Assembly (NCBI GenBank): GCA_027620595.1
Contig: JAQCDI010000111.1
Span: forward strand, 1-7,908
DNA: 7,908 bases
Direction of reading: 5' to 3'
Origin: Bacteroidota bacterium
GTDB taxonomy: Bacteria > Bacteroidota > Rhodothermia > Rhodothermales > UBA10348
Notes under the pieces: generated by a model
What the model saw: only the letters and a program-made list of their open reading frames with translations
Databases searched by the model: none
What the model was told of the DNA's origin: nothing
Program-made: the position numbers and the translations under genes
Shown here: positions 1 through 6,957 of the stretch, piece after piece
How the letters are laid out: each line of letters starts with the position of its first letter
Position numbering within the stretch: position 1 is the stretch's first letter

Positions 1-1
1 G

Positions 2-268
2 GGGATCGGGACCACCAAGGAAGCTTCGGCCACGGGAGCCGCCTTCATCCTGTTCAATTCCATGACTGGAGTGGCCGCCCGCGCCTCTTGGAGTGATCTG
101 CCCTGGGACCTGGTGGTGCCCCTGGCCATCACGGTCACTGTGGCCGGATACATCGGGTCCCATATGGGCGCCGCACGCTGGCAGGCCCGCACGATCCAGC
201 GGGTCCTTGGTGCCATTATCCTCGTGGCCATTGTCTTCCTGGCCCGCAAGGTCGTGATGGGCGTCTGA
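2..268 (+). CDS. TauE/SafE family membrane permease, C-terminal part (5' end outside window)
   Basis: This is the last 88 codons of a gene that enters from the left edge; the frame is already open at base 2 and ends in TGA. The visible N-terminal part, GIGTTKEASATGAAFILFNS, matches the loop-plus-helix of the second half of TauE/SafE (DUF81) permeases, where a T-K-E-A-x-A-T-x-A pattern precedes a helix ending in N-S. Two more hydrophobic segments follow, around LVVPLAITVTVAGYIG and RVLGAIILVAIVFLA, and the protein ends just after the last helix, as usual for the family. Members are inner-membrane carriers proposed to export sulfite, sulfoacetate or related organosulfur anions, but the substrate cannot be told from this fragment. 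The gene converges on the GMC oxidoreductase gene with a 6-bp gap and no visible terminator between them. The family call is fairly safe; the substrate is unknown. Confidence 0.8.
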   Translation, partial: GIGTTKEASATGAAFILFNSMTGVAARASWSDLPWDLVVPLAITVTVAGYIGSHMGAARWQARTIQRVLGAIILVAIVFLARKVVMGV

Positions 269-274
269 AGGATC

Positions 275-1969
275 TCAGGCCAGGCCTTTGACCGCGTGGT
301 CCACGGCACGGGCCGTGAGGGCCATGTAGGTCAGGGACGGGTTCTGGACCGCCGTGCTGGGCATGCAGGCTCCGTCGGTCACGTACAGGTTGGGCACGTC
401 GTGCGCCTGGTTGTACCCGTTGAGGACGCTGGTCTTCGGATCCCGCCCCATGCGCGCTGTACCCATTTCGTGGATGGCCAGGCCCTGCGGGTTGTCGTCG
501 ATGTTGTCCTGAACGTCGATGTCACGGAAACCGGCGGCCTCCATCATTTCGCGGGCGCTTTCCACGCAGTCCCGGCGCATGGCTTTCTCGTTCTCGCCCC
601 ATTCGGCGCTCACGATGAGCTGCGGGATGCCCCAGGGGTCCACCTGGTCCTCGGAAAGGCGGCAGTGATTGTTCCGGTTCGGCAGGCACTCCCCGAAGCC
701 CCACAGCTCCATGGCCCACGGGCCCGGGTCGCGGAGGGAGTGCTTGAAATCGGCCCCTATGCCGGGCATTCCGGCTCCCCGATTCGGTCCAAGCCGATAG
801 GACGAACCCTGGTAGGCAAAGCCGCGGACATAGTCGGAACGGCGGGATGCCGCATCCAGATTGCGGAATCGCGGAATGTAGATGCCATTCGGGCGAGCCG
901 CGTTGTAGAAGCGGTCGTCGAAGTCGTCCGTGTAGCCGACGGCGTCCACGCCCATGTGATGGTCCATCAGGTAGCGCCCCAGCACCCCGCTCGAGTTGGC
1001 AATGCCGTTTGGGAAGACGCGGTCCTTCGAATTGAGCATGATCTGCGTGGTGCCGAGGGTGGAGGCACACAGAAAGATCAGGCGACCCTGGTATTCGGTC
1101 ATCTGTCCTGTTTCAGCATCGATGACCCTCACACCCGAGGCACGTCCGGTGGACGCATCATGGATGACGCTGTGGACGATCGAGTTGGCTTTGAGCGTCA
1201 TGTTGCCCGTCCGCGCCGCAGCCGGCAAGGAGACCGACACGGCCGAGAAATAGGAGGCCGTCGAACAGCCGCGTTCGCACGTGCCGCAGTAGTGGCAAGG
1301 CAGGCGTCCGTTGTGCTCCTGCGTGAGGACCGCGCAGCGGCCGATGGTCATTCGGCGGTCGGGAAACGTAGCCTCCACGCGGGATTTCATGTGCTTCTCC
1401 ACTGCCGTCATCTCCATGGGCGGCAGGAAGTTGCTGTCGGGCACCTGCGGAAGGTGCTCAGACTGCCCGCTGATGCCGATGAAGGCTTCGACATGATCGT
1501 ACCACGGGGCAAGATCCTCGTAGCGGATGGGCCAGTCGTTGCCATGCCCGTCCTCGAGGTTCGCCCGAAAATCCTGCGGCCCCCAACGGTAGGTCTGACG
1601 CGCCCACATCAGGCTGCGGCCGCCCACCTGGTTGGCCCGGATCCAGTCATAGGGTTTCTCCTGGATGTAGGGCTGCCGGCTGTCCTTGACGAAGAGGTGT
1701 TTCGTGGCCTCGTCAAACAAGTAGACCTTCGATTGGGTGGCGTAGTCCCGCTCCTGCTCCTCGAGGGGTACCTCGCCTTGCCGGGGGAGCTCCCAGTCCC
1801 GTTTGTGCTCGGTCACGAAGCTGGTGCCGTGTTCGAACGGCACGCCGCGGTCCAGGACGAGGGTTTTCAACCCCCGCTCGCAGAGCTCCTTGGCAGCCAT
1901 ACCGCCGCTCATGCCGGAGCCGACGACGATGGCATCAAAGGGTTCGTTCATGTGGATTGCAGCCGCCAT
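275..1969 (-). CDS. GMC family FAD-dependent oxidoreductase (gluconate 2-dehydrogenase-like large subunit)
   Basis: The protein is 564 residues from the chosen start. The N-terminus has the FAD dinucleotide fold: hydrophobic strand, GSGMSGG at about 17-23 and an acidic residue (D40) after the second strand (LKTLVLDRG). A GGRSLMW segment near 116-122 is the GMC signature region. The C-terminal GMC domain has HEMGTARMG, with probable catalytic His near 500, and VQNPSLT, with Asn near 543; these are the His/Asn pair of the family. A cysteine cluster, CHYCGTCERGC (Cys 225, 228, 231, 235), could hold an Fe-S centre. Relatives oxidise sugars, sugar acids or polyols and pass electrons on through a membrane chain; the substrate here is unknown. 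The ATG at 1969 was chosen because it follows the upstream gene's stop by one base (TGACATG). Alternatives are a GTG at 2002 inside the upstream gene and an ATG at 1951. I see no signal peptide, so export would depend on the partner subunit. Confidence 0.9.
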   Translation of the reverse strand: MAAAIHMNEPFDAIVVGSGMSGGMAAKELCERGLKTLVLDRGVPFEHGTSFVTEHKRDWELPRQGEVPLEEQERDYATQSKVYLFDEATKHLFVKDSRQPYIQEKPYDWIRANQVGGRSLMWARQTYRWGPQDFRANLEDGHGNDWPIRYEDLAPWYDHVEAFIGISGQSEHLPQVPDSNFLPPMEMTAVEKHMKSRVEATFPDRRMTIGRCAVLTQEHNGRLPCHYCGTCERGCSTASYFSAVSVSLPAAARTGNMTLKANSIVHSVIHDASTGRASGVRVIDAETGQMTEYQGRLIFLCASTLGTTQIMLNSKDRVFPNGIANSSGVLGRYLMDHHMGVDAVGYTDDFDDRFYNAARPNGIYIPRFRNLDAASRRSDYVRGFAYQGSSYRLGPNRGAGMPGIGADFKHSLRDPGPWAMELWGFGECLPNRNNHCRLSEDQVDPWGIPQLIVSAEWGENEKAMRRDCVESAREMMEAAGFRDIDVQDNIDDNPQGLAIHEMGTARMGRDPKTSVLNGYNQAHDVPNLYVTDGACMPSTAVQNPSLTYMALTARAVDHAVKGLA

Positions 1970-1970
1970 G

Positions 1971-2506
1971 TCATTCTGCCCAGGTTCGTTCCACTTCGGC
2001 ACGCGGCATGTCCATCCGGGCCGTTACGTAGGGTTTGAGACGCAATTCCTGCGTCATGCCGATCTCGGATGTGTAGTAGCCTGCCACGGTCCACTCCTTG
2101 ATCTGCTTCCAAACAGGATTGTCGTTGCCCGCGGCCCACTCGGCATCCACGGTTTCCAACACGACGCGGAGCTCGTCATCGGATCGTGCGTCGATGTCGT
2201 ACACCATGTTGAACGCGTCGAAGAGGGACAGGAAGTCCTGGGACTCCGTGCGCGGCCAGTATTCGGCGAGCATCGTGTCGATGAACCGATGGACGCCGGC
2301 TGCCCGGGCACCGGGGGTGTCGGTGTCAGGGATGATGATATCGGCGATGCGGGCCACGAGCTCCAGTTGGTCGAGCTCAGGAACTTCGGGGTGAAGTTGT
2401 CTGCGCTCGGGGCAGCGCAACCGGATACGAGGGCAGATAGGGTGGAGGCAGAAAGCGTGCCTCCGAGCATGATGCCTATCCGGGAAATCGCGGTTCGTCG
2501 GTCCAT
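1971..2506 (-). pseudogene. Gluconate 2-dehydrogenase subunit 3 family protein, broken by a one-base frameshift
   Basis: The gene is readable only as two joined frames. From the ATG at 2506 the first 40 codons give MDRRTAISRIG, a hydrophobic stretch and a lipobox-like VSGC (Cys30), meaning a Tat-type twin-arginine signal with lipoprotein cleavage, as usual for this family. At the run of four Cs (plus-strand G4 at 2388-2391) the sense moves to the -1 frame and continues as EVPELDQLELVARIADIIIP, then DTDTPGARAAGVHRF and the rest of the family domain (GYYTSEIGMTQEL near the end) to TGA at 1971. Adding one C restores a 178-residue protein of normal length. Without it, translation from 2506 runs out of frame to a stop at 2054 (about 150 residues, mostly nonsense). 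A leftward open frame 1971-2564 contains the domain but no sensible N-terminus. The family forms the small subunit of GMC dehydrogenases, and the GMC gene lies one base downstream. It may be a true mutation or a base-calling error. Confidence 0.8.
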
Positions 2507-2562
2507 GGATTTCTTTACGGGTGAACCGAGAATATCGGGGAAGGACGCGTTGGGTGCTACCC

Positions 2563-2600
2563 AAAAAAATGCGGGGCGGGGGCTTTGGCCCCCGCCCCGC
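2563..2600 (-). terminator. Strong intrinsic terminator after the DUF1761 gene
   Basis: A perfect 13-bp G+C-only stem (2571-2583 paired with 2588-2600) closes a 4-base loop (TTTG on the plus strand). Read leftward it is followed by A and then seven Ts (plus-strand A7 at 2563-2569). This is a classic rho-independent terminator for leftward transcription, 21 bp past the DUF1761 stop codon. It should separate that transcript from the dehydrogenase pair, which then needs its own promoter in 2507-2562. A second small hairpin, TGGGT-GCT-ACCCA (2551-2563), abuts the T tract. I see no convincing promoter hexamers in the remaining spacer. Confidence 0.9.
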
Positions 2601-2621
2601 ACCATGGATGCCGAGGATGGA

Positions 2622-3035
2622 CTACCAGGCCGCCAGAACGGCACCCTGTCCCATCAGGGCGAACAGGTTGTACAGCGAGTTGAGGCTCCAGAGGCTGGTC
2701 TTGACATCCTCGAACGCCACACGCTGCCAACTGATGGTCAGGACAAATCCGAGCCAGATCCAGAATCCGGTCTGGATGCCTCCGAGCACGTCGAGTTCAC
2801 CAAATCGGAACGACCAGGTGTCAATGACGTGGGCCAGGACGTAGGCCGTCAGGATATTGAAGACCCAGGTGATGGCGTAGGACTTTACCGGATTGAACTG
2901 CGCGCGGATCTCCTCTTCGGTTTTCTCCACGAGGGCCATCCAGTGTTTGCCGAACAGGGGTCCGTACCAGAGGGCTCCTAGAACCATGGGGACGAGGCTG
3001 GCCACGAGGACCGCCCAGTAATTGATTTCGTACAT
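2622..3035 (-). CDS. DUF1761 domain-containing membrane protein
   Basis: The product is 137 residues, the usual full length for DUF1761 proteins. It begins MYEINYWAVLVASLVPMVLG and continues ALWYGPLFGKHWM, the conserved first helix and W-Y-x-P-L-F-G-x-x-W motif of the family. Four membrane segments can be seen at about 5-25, 52-72, 84-104 and 115-137, with an acidic/basic stretch (EKTEEEIRAQF) between the first two. No biochemical function is established for the family. The gene ends 21 bp before a strong terminator and is preceded by an 84-bp gap after the exonuclease gene, so it may be transcribed alone. A Bacteroidota-like promoter could lie in that gap: on the minus strand ATTG (3097-3100), a 21-base spacer, then ATCATTTG (3068-3075). 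It matches the TTTG/TAnnTTTG pattern only partly. No clear Shine-Dalgarno sequence precedes the ATG. Confidence 0.88.
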   Translation of the reverse strand: MYEINYWAVLVASLVPMVLGALWYGPLFGKHWMALVEKTEEEIRAQFNPVKSYAITWVFNILTAYVLAHVIDTWSFRFGELDVLGGIQTGFWIWLGFVLTISWQRVAFEDVKTSLWSLNSLYNLFALMGQGAVLAAW

Positions 3036-3119
3036 CGGATTGGCGGGTTGGTGTGACGGATGTCAGGCAAATGATCGCGTGTGGGCAGCACTCCCGCAAT
3101 GAGGCCCGCAGGTTCGCCC

Positions 3120-3950
3120 CTAATCCTGACTCTCTGGACCCGCCATGGCATCTTCCGGCGGTTGGCCGAAGTGGTCCAGGATCTTCTGGTTGAACTCGGC
3201 CTCCGTGATGCCCGAGAGGACACCCTTGCAGATGTTGCCCACATGCGGCGGGAAATCGGCCTTCAGGATCCAGCGCAGGTAGCTCTCCTCGCGGTCCTTG
3301 ACTTCGAACACGGGTCTTCCGTTGTATTTGCCGAAGCCGAAAACCACTTCGCCGGCCGACCATGAGAAGTGATTGGTCGGCCCCACCCAGTATTCCTTTT
3401 CCGGGTTGGTCATGCGGGCAAGTTCTTCCCAGGTGGTTTCCTCGAGGTTGAACGTGCGACGCAGGCCCCGCAGGACTTCCACGGCGGCCTGCACGTCAGC
3501 CTCGGCAGAGTGGGCGTTCTCCAATTCCCCGCCGACGAAACGGCGGTAGGCATCCGACAGGCTGCGCGGCTCCAGCACCTGCCAGATGCGGAACGGGTCC
3601 ACTACCAGCCGGGACGTCAGGTCGATGGTTCGCCCGATCCGCTCGAATTCCTTTTCCACGCAGCGGATGTCAAAGCGGACATTGTACCCTACAATGACGT
3701 CGGCCCGGGCCAGGAAGGCCTCGACCTCATCGGCTTTCTCAGCGAATCGGGGCTTGTCGGCCACGTCGGCCATGGAGATGCCGTGTACCGCCTCGGCGCC
3801 CTTGGCGATGGGCACGTCCGGTTTGAAGAGCTGGTAGTATGTTTCTTCCCTTCCACCTTCGTAGAGGCACATGGACAGTTCGACAATCTGGTCCGTATCC
3901 GGATTGCGTCCTGTGGTCTCGACATCGAAGGCGATCATTATTTTGCTCAT
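3120..3950 (-). CDS. DEDDh-type 3'-5' exonuclease with ExoX-like C-terminal module
   Basis: The product is 276 residues. The N-terminal DnaQ-like exonuclease fold is complete: Exo I IAFDVETTG (Asp9, Glu11), Exo II VGYNVRFDIR (Asp94) and Exo III HSAEAD (His147, Asp152). This gives the DEDDh set of metal ligands and the general-base histidine. Residues about 201-240 (VVFGFGKYNGRPVFEVKDRE, then SYLRWILK) match the small module found at the C-terminus of exodeoxyribonuclease X and in DUF3820-type proteins, with its F-G-K-Y-x-G and Y-L-x-W-x-L-K signatures. The enzyme should remove nucleotides from 3' ends of DNA in the cytoplasm, in repair or proofreading; it may also act on RNA. It is unlikely to be the replicative epsilon subunit itself, because of the C-terminal module and the absence of a nearby polymerase gene. 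It is divergent from the AddB/AddA-type pair, which suggests a shared DNA-repair role and perhaps shared regulation. No clear ribosome binding site precedes the ATG. Confidence 0.9.
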   Translation of the reverse strand: MSKIMIAFDVETTGRNPDTDQIVELSMCLYEGGREETYYQLFKPDVPIAKGAEAVHGISMADVADKPRFAEKADEVEAFLARADVIVGYNVRFDIRCVEKEFERIGRTIDLTSRLVVDPFRIWQVLEPRSLSDAYRRFVGGELENAHSAEADVQAAVEVLRGLRRTFNLEETTWEELARMTNPEKEYWVGPTNHFSWSAGEVVFGFGKYNGRPVFEVKDREESYLRWILKADFPPHVGNICKGVLSGITEAEFNQKILDHFGQPPEDAMAGPESQD

Positions 3951-4022
3951 GGCATCATTACGGCAGTTTCACGTGGGGCAGGGGAGGCGAAGACCATTGG
4001 ATTGACAATCTAAACCTGGGCA

Positions 4023-4040
4023 GTGACACTCTGGTGTCAC
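4023..4040. promoter_or_regulatory. Perfect 7+7 inverted repeat, candidate operator in the divergent spacer
   Basis: GTGACAC, a 4-base spacer and GTGTCAC form a perfect dyad, 73 bp upstream of the exonuclease ATG and 137 bp before the first ATG of the AddB-like gene. A TTGACA at 4002-4007 could be a rightward -35 element; the position 17 bases on (GACACT at 4025-4030) is only a poor -10 and lies inside the dyad. The symmetry and position would suit a repressor site, but no T tract follows on either strand, so it is not an obvious terminator. The half-site spacing does not fit the CRP/FNR pattern (GTGA-N6-TCAC), and I do not recognise it as a known LexA box. The dyad is seen directly; its regulatory role is an inference. 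Confidence 0.4.
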
Positions 4041-4176
4041 ACCCCTGGTTCGATATTGGCAATCGTTCGTCGACACCTCCCTTCCAATCTACAATCCCAT
4101 TCCCGAGCATCCTTCATATCTGATCCGCCGGCTGACGGAGATCCTGGAATCCCAGCGGGATTCGTCCGGGCTGAAA

Positions 4177-6948
4177 ATGATCGTGGCGCCCGCTGCGCAG
4201 ACGGCGCTGGCTCTGCAGATGGCGGCGGCCCGCGAGGGCACGGGCCTGGTCAACGTGGAAACGGTCTCCGTCAACGGGGTGGCGCTACATGTGTGGCGCA
4301 GCATGCACCCTGCGTCGGCGGCGCGACTGGTTTCGCAGGAGGTCATGACGCTCGTGCTGGCCCACGCGCTGGAGCAGAGCCGGTTGTCGGAGGCTGATCT
4401 GCTGCGGACGTCCCTGCCAGCCCTGGCCCGGGCCATCGCATCGGATCGCATGGCCGGGCGAACCGCGGAGTGGGCCGCCACGCAGGCCCGTTCGGCCAGC
4501 CAGCGGGTCTACGCGTCCCTTTTTGAAGCCTACGAGGCCTACCTGCTGGCAGAAGGCCGACTCGACCTTGCCGACGTCCATCGCGAGGCCCTGGCCTCCC
4601 TGGGTCAGTTCGGCCAGGAGCGGGCGCTGGATCTGCTCCTGCTGTGTTCGGATGCCGAACTGTTGCCCGTTCAGGAGCAGTTGATGCGGGGGTTGGCTTC
4701 GCGGGCCCGTCGGGCGGTGCTGTTGCCCGCCTTCCGGCCCGATCCTCAGCGGCATCCCTGCACCGCCGGGGTGCTGTTCACGGACTGGGAAGGGGCCGAG
4801 GTGCAGCCGCCCGATCCACCGGTTGGAGGACGGGTCCTGCAGGCAGCCAGCCGAAGGGAGGAGGTATGGCTGGTGCTTCAGGATATCCTGGAGCGGCAGA
4901 TTCCCTTCGACGATGTCGAATTGGCATCAACGTCCCCGGAGACGTATGTGCCCTTGATCTCGGCGGCGTGCGAGCGGCTTCAGGTTCCGACCACCCTGCG
5001 TCAGCCGGCCGATTCGGAACCCGCCTGGCGTCGGGCGGCACTGTCGCGGTATCTGCGCTGGATCGCATCAGGATACGATGCCATGCACCTGGCGGACCTC
5101 CTGCGCCTGGATCATGTCCGGGTCCCGCCCGAAGGGCCGTCGGCAGCCACACTGGCACGGATGCTGGATCATTTCCGGCTGCGCCCGGCCCACCTGTCCA
5201 GGCCCGAGCTCATCGATGCCATCCGGGAAGGCGCTGGACGCCATCGGATTCCGGTCCGCGAGGCACTGGCGTTGGTGGATTGGCTGCATGGATTCCGGAC
5301 CTGGGCACCCGACGCCAACCTCCCGCCTGCGCGGTACGCCCGCATGATATCCGGATGCCTGGCAGCCCTGTTTCCGGATGCGCCGGGTCAGGAGGAAGAG
5401 CAGGAGTACCTGGACCGACTGCTTGAACCCCTCAAGGCGCGGGGACTGCGGCCAGTGGATGTTCGCCTCTTGGCCGAGGGGCTGTTGGAGCGGATGCTCG
5501 TGCCCACGGAAACCGGACGGGACACGGGAAACGGGATCCACGTGGTGCCGCTTCAGCTTGCCGGAGCCGGATCCCGGCGATATGTCTGGGTTCTGGGATT
5601 GGACGACCAGGCGGCAGCGGGTTCTCCCCCTGACGGGTCGCGGCATCCGATGGGCCTGGAAACGGCCCTACCGGAAGGATTCGGAAACGGCCTTTCCGTC
5701 CGGGAGCGGGTGGCGGACCTGGCGGCCCGTATCCGGGACGGTCTCACCCTCTGCGTTCCGGCGTGGGACGTTTCCGCCTCGAGGGCGCTCTTTCCGAGCA
5801 GTGCGTTGGTAGAGCGCGTCCAGCTCGAGAAGATCCGCCCCTTGCGCAGGCATCAGGGACTTGACGCTGCAGACGCGTTTCGCAGGAATCCCTGGTCCGC
5901 TGACGCCGCGTTTCCGGATGCCCGGAATGGACTCGAGGGCATGGCGCTGCGCCACGCACCCTTCTGGACGGACCACGACGGCCGGGTGGGCGCCGGGCCC
6001 TCCGATCACGGATCGCCCGTTGCCCTTCGGATGTCCCCTTCCCGGGTGGAAACGTTCCTGGCCTGTCCCTATCGGTATTTCCTGTCCCACGTGCTGGGTC
6101 TCGATCCGGAAGATCGGGTCGGGGAGGAGTGGATCGACGCGGCAGCCGAAGGAAATATCCTGCACGACCTTTTCGAGCAGCACACCAGGCAGCGCATAGC
6201 CGGTGAGGCCGGCATCGATGCGGCTGAAGAAGAACGGATGCTTGAGGCCCTCCGGAGCGCCCTGGCCCGACAGGTCATCCGGTCGGGTGAAGCCGCGGAT
6301 CCCCTCATTGCGTCCCGGGTCCGGATGCTTTCGCACGCAGTCCGGCAGTATTTCCAGCGGGAGCGACAACTTGAAGGTGAACGCAGACCCGTGCATGCCG
6401 AATACTCTTTTTCCGACCATCCGGATGCCGATGCGCCGGAGGTGAGGTACCGCAACGAGCGGGGCGAGCTGGTGCTTACCGGCCGGATCGACCGGATCGA
6501 CGCATTGCACGATGGCAGGTGGGTCATCGTGGATTACAAGAGTGGCAAACCGGAAGCGTTCCTGCCCGAGGATCTGGCCAAGCTGGACGGTAAGCTGCAG
6601 TGGGCCCTCTATGCCTGGGCAGCATCGCGGGCTGCCGGAAAGGAAGTGGCTTCCTCCGAGTACGTGTTCACGTCACGGATGGGCGCGGGTTGGGTCAGCC
6701 GCATTGCTGCGCCGGCGGAGGCCCAGGTGTCCCCGCTCCTTGACCAGGTGCTGGAGCGCGCTCTCACGGGTCATTTCATCCCGGCACCTCAGAAGGAGGG
6801 AACCTGCACCTGGTGTGATTTCAAGGCTGTCTGCGGGGATCTCGACGCCCGACGGCAAGCCATACTTGACAAGTTTGCGACGGATGATCCGTCTCTTACC
6901 GAGGTCTACGAAGGGTGGGCATTCCGCACTCAGGCCATGAAGAAGTAG
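4177..6948 (+). CDS. AddB-like PD-(D/E)XK nuclease subunit with probable 4Fe-4S cluster
   Basis: The product is 923 residues from the first ATG. The C-terminal third is a RecB-family nuclease: SPSRVETFLACPYRYF (620-635), GNILHDLF with His663, GRIDRID with Asp772, VDYKSGK with Asp786 and Lys788, and QWALYAW (808-814). Cys630 together with CTWCDFKAVC (Cys877, 880, 886) gives the one-plus-three cysteine arrangement that binds a 4Fe-4S cluster in AddB-type nucleases. The N-terminal 600 residues resemble the helicase-like region of AddB proteins, but no GxGKT P-loop is visible, so ATPase activity is not expected in this subunit. With the next gene, nine bases downstream, it should form a helicase-nuclease that resects double-strand breaks for RecA loading and degrades linear DNA. 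The start is uncertain: the frame is open back to 4027 with coding-like sequence (for example YLIRRLTEILESQRD from 4117) but has no ATG, GTG or TTG. Confidence 0.88.
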   Translation: MIVAPAAQTALALQMAAAREGTGLVNVETVSVNGVALHVWRSMHPASAARLVSQEVMTLVLAHALEQSRLSEADLLRTSLPALARAIASDRMAGRTAEWAATQARSASQRVYASLFEAYEAYLLAEGRLDLADVHREALASLGQFGQERALDLLLLCSDAELLPVQEQLMRGLASRARRAVLLPAFRPDPQRHPCTAGVLFTDWEGAEVQPPDPPVGGRVLQAASRREEVWLVLQDILERQIPFDDVELASTSPETYVPLISAACERLQVPTTLRQPADSEPAWRRAALSRYLRWIASGYDAMHLADLLRLDHVRVPPEGPSAATLARMLDHFRLRPAHLSRPELIDAIREGAGRHRIPVREALALVDWLHGFRTWAPDANLPPARYARMISGCLAALFPDAPGQEEEQEYLDRLLEPLKARGLRPVDVRLLAEGLLERMLVPTETGRDTGNGIHVVPLQLAGAGSRRYVWVLGLDDQAAAGSPPDGSRHPMGLETALPEGFGNGLSVRERVADLAARIRDGLTLCVPAWDVSASRALFPSSALVERVQLEKIRPLRRHQGLDAADAFRRNPWSADAAFPDARNGLEGMALRHAPFWTDHDGRVGAGPSDHGSPVALRMSPSRVETFLACPYRYFLSHVLGLDPEDRVGEEWIDAAAEGNILHDLFEQHTRQRIAGEAGIDAAEEERMLEALRSALARQVIRSGEAADPLIASRVRMLSHAVRQYFQRERQLEGERRPVHAEYSFSDHPDADAPEVRYRNERGELVLTGRIDRIDALHDGRWVIVDYKSGKPEAFLPEDLAKLDGKLQWALYAWAASRAAGKEVASSEYVFTSRMGAGWVSRIAAPAEAQVSPLLDQVLERALTGHFIPAPQKEGTCTWCDFKAVCGDLDARRQAILDKFATDDPSLTEVYEGWAFRTQAMKK

Positions 6949-6957
6949 AGGGTGCCC

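Noticed and set aside
278..286. GGCCaGGCC inverted repeat at the end of the GMC gene as a terminator
   Set aside because: It is only 4 bp per arm, lies inside the coding sequence and has no useful T tract.
296..2038. 580-codon rightward open frame opposite the GMC oxidoreductase gene
   Set aside because: It is antisense to a gene with clear FAD and GMC motifs. Its product has no recognisable domain and is rich in H, V, R and G, as expected of a mirror frame in high-G+C DNA.
2380..2400. Programmed -1 frameshifting as the favoured explanation of the split small-subunit gene
   Set aside because: There is no canonical slippery heptamer and no known precedent in this family that I can name. A single missing C in a short run is simpler.
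1803..2981. 392-codon rightward open frame spanning parts of three leftward genes and the terminator
   Set aside because: It crosses a strong terminator and three annotated genes, and its product shows no domain or sensible composition.
4023..4397. Rightward open frame starting in the divergent spacer, as an alternative first gene
   Set aside because: Its downstream half is an out-of-frame copy of the AddB-like coding region, rich in G and A, with no family resemblance.
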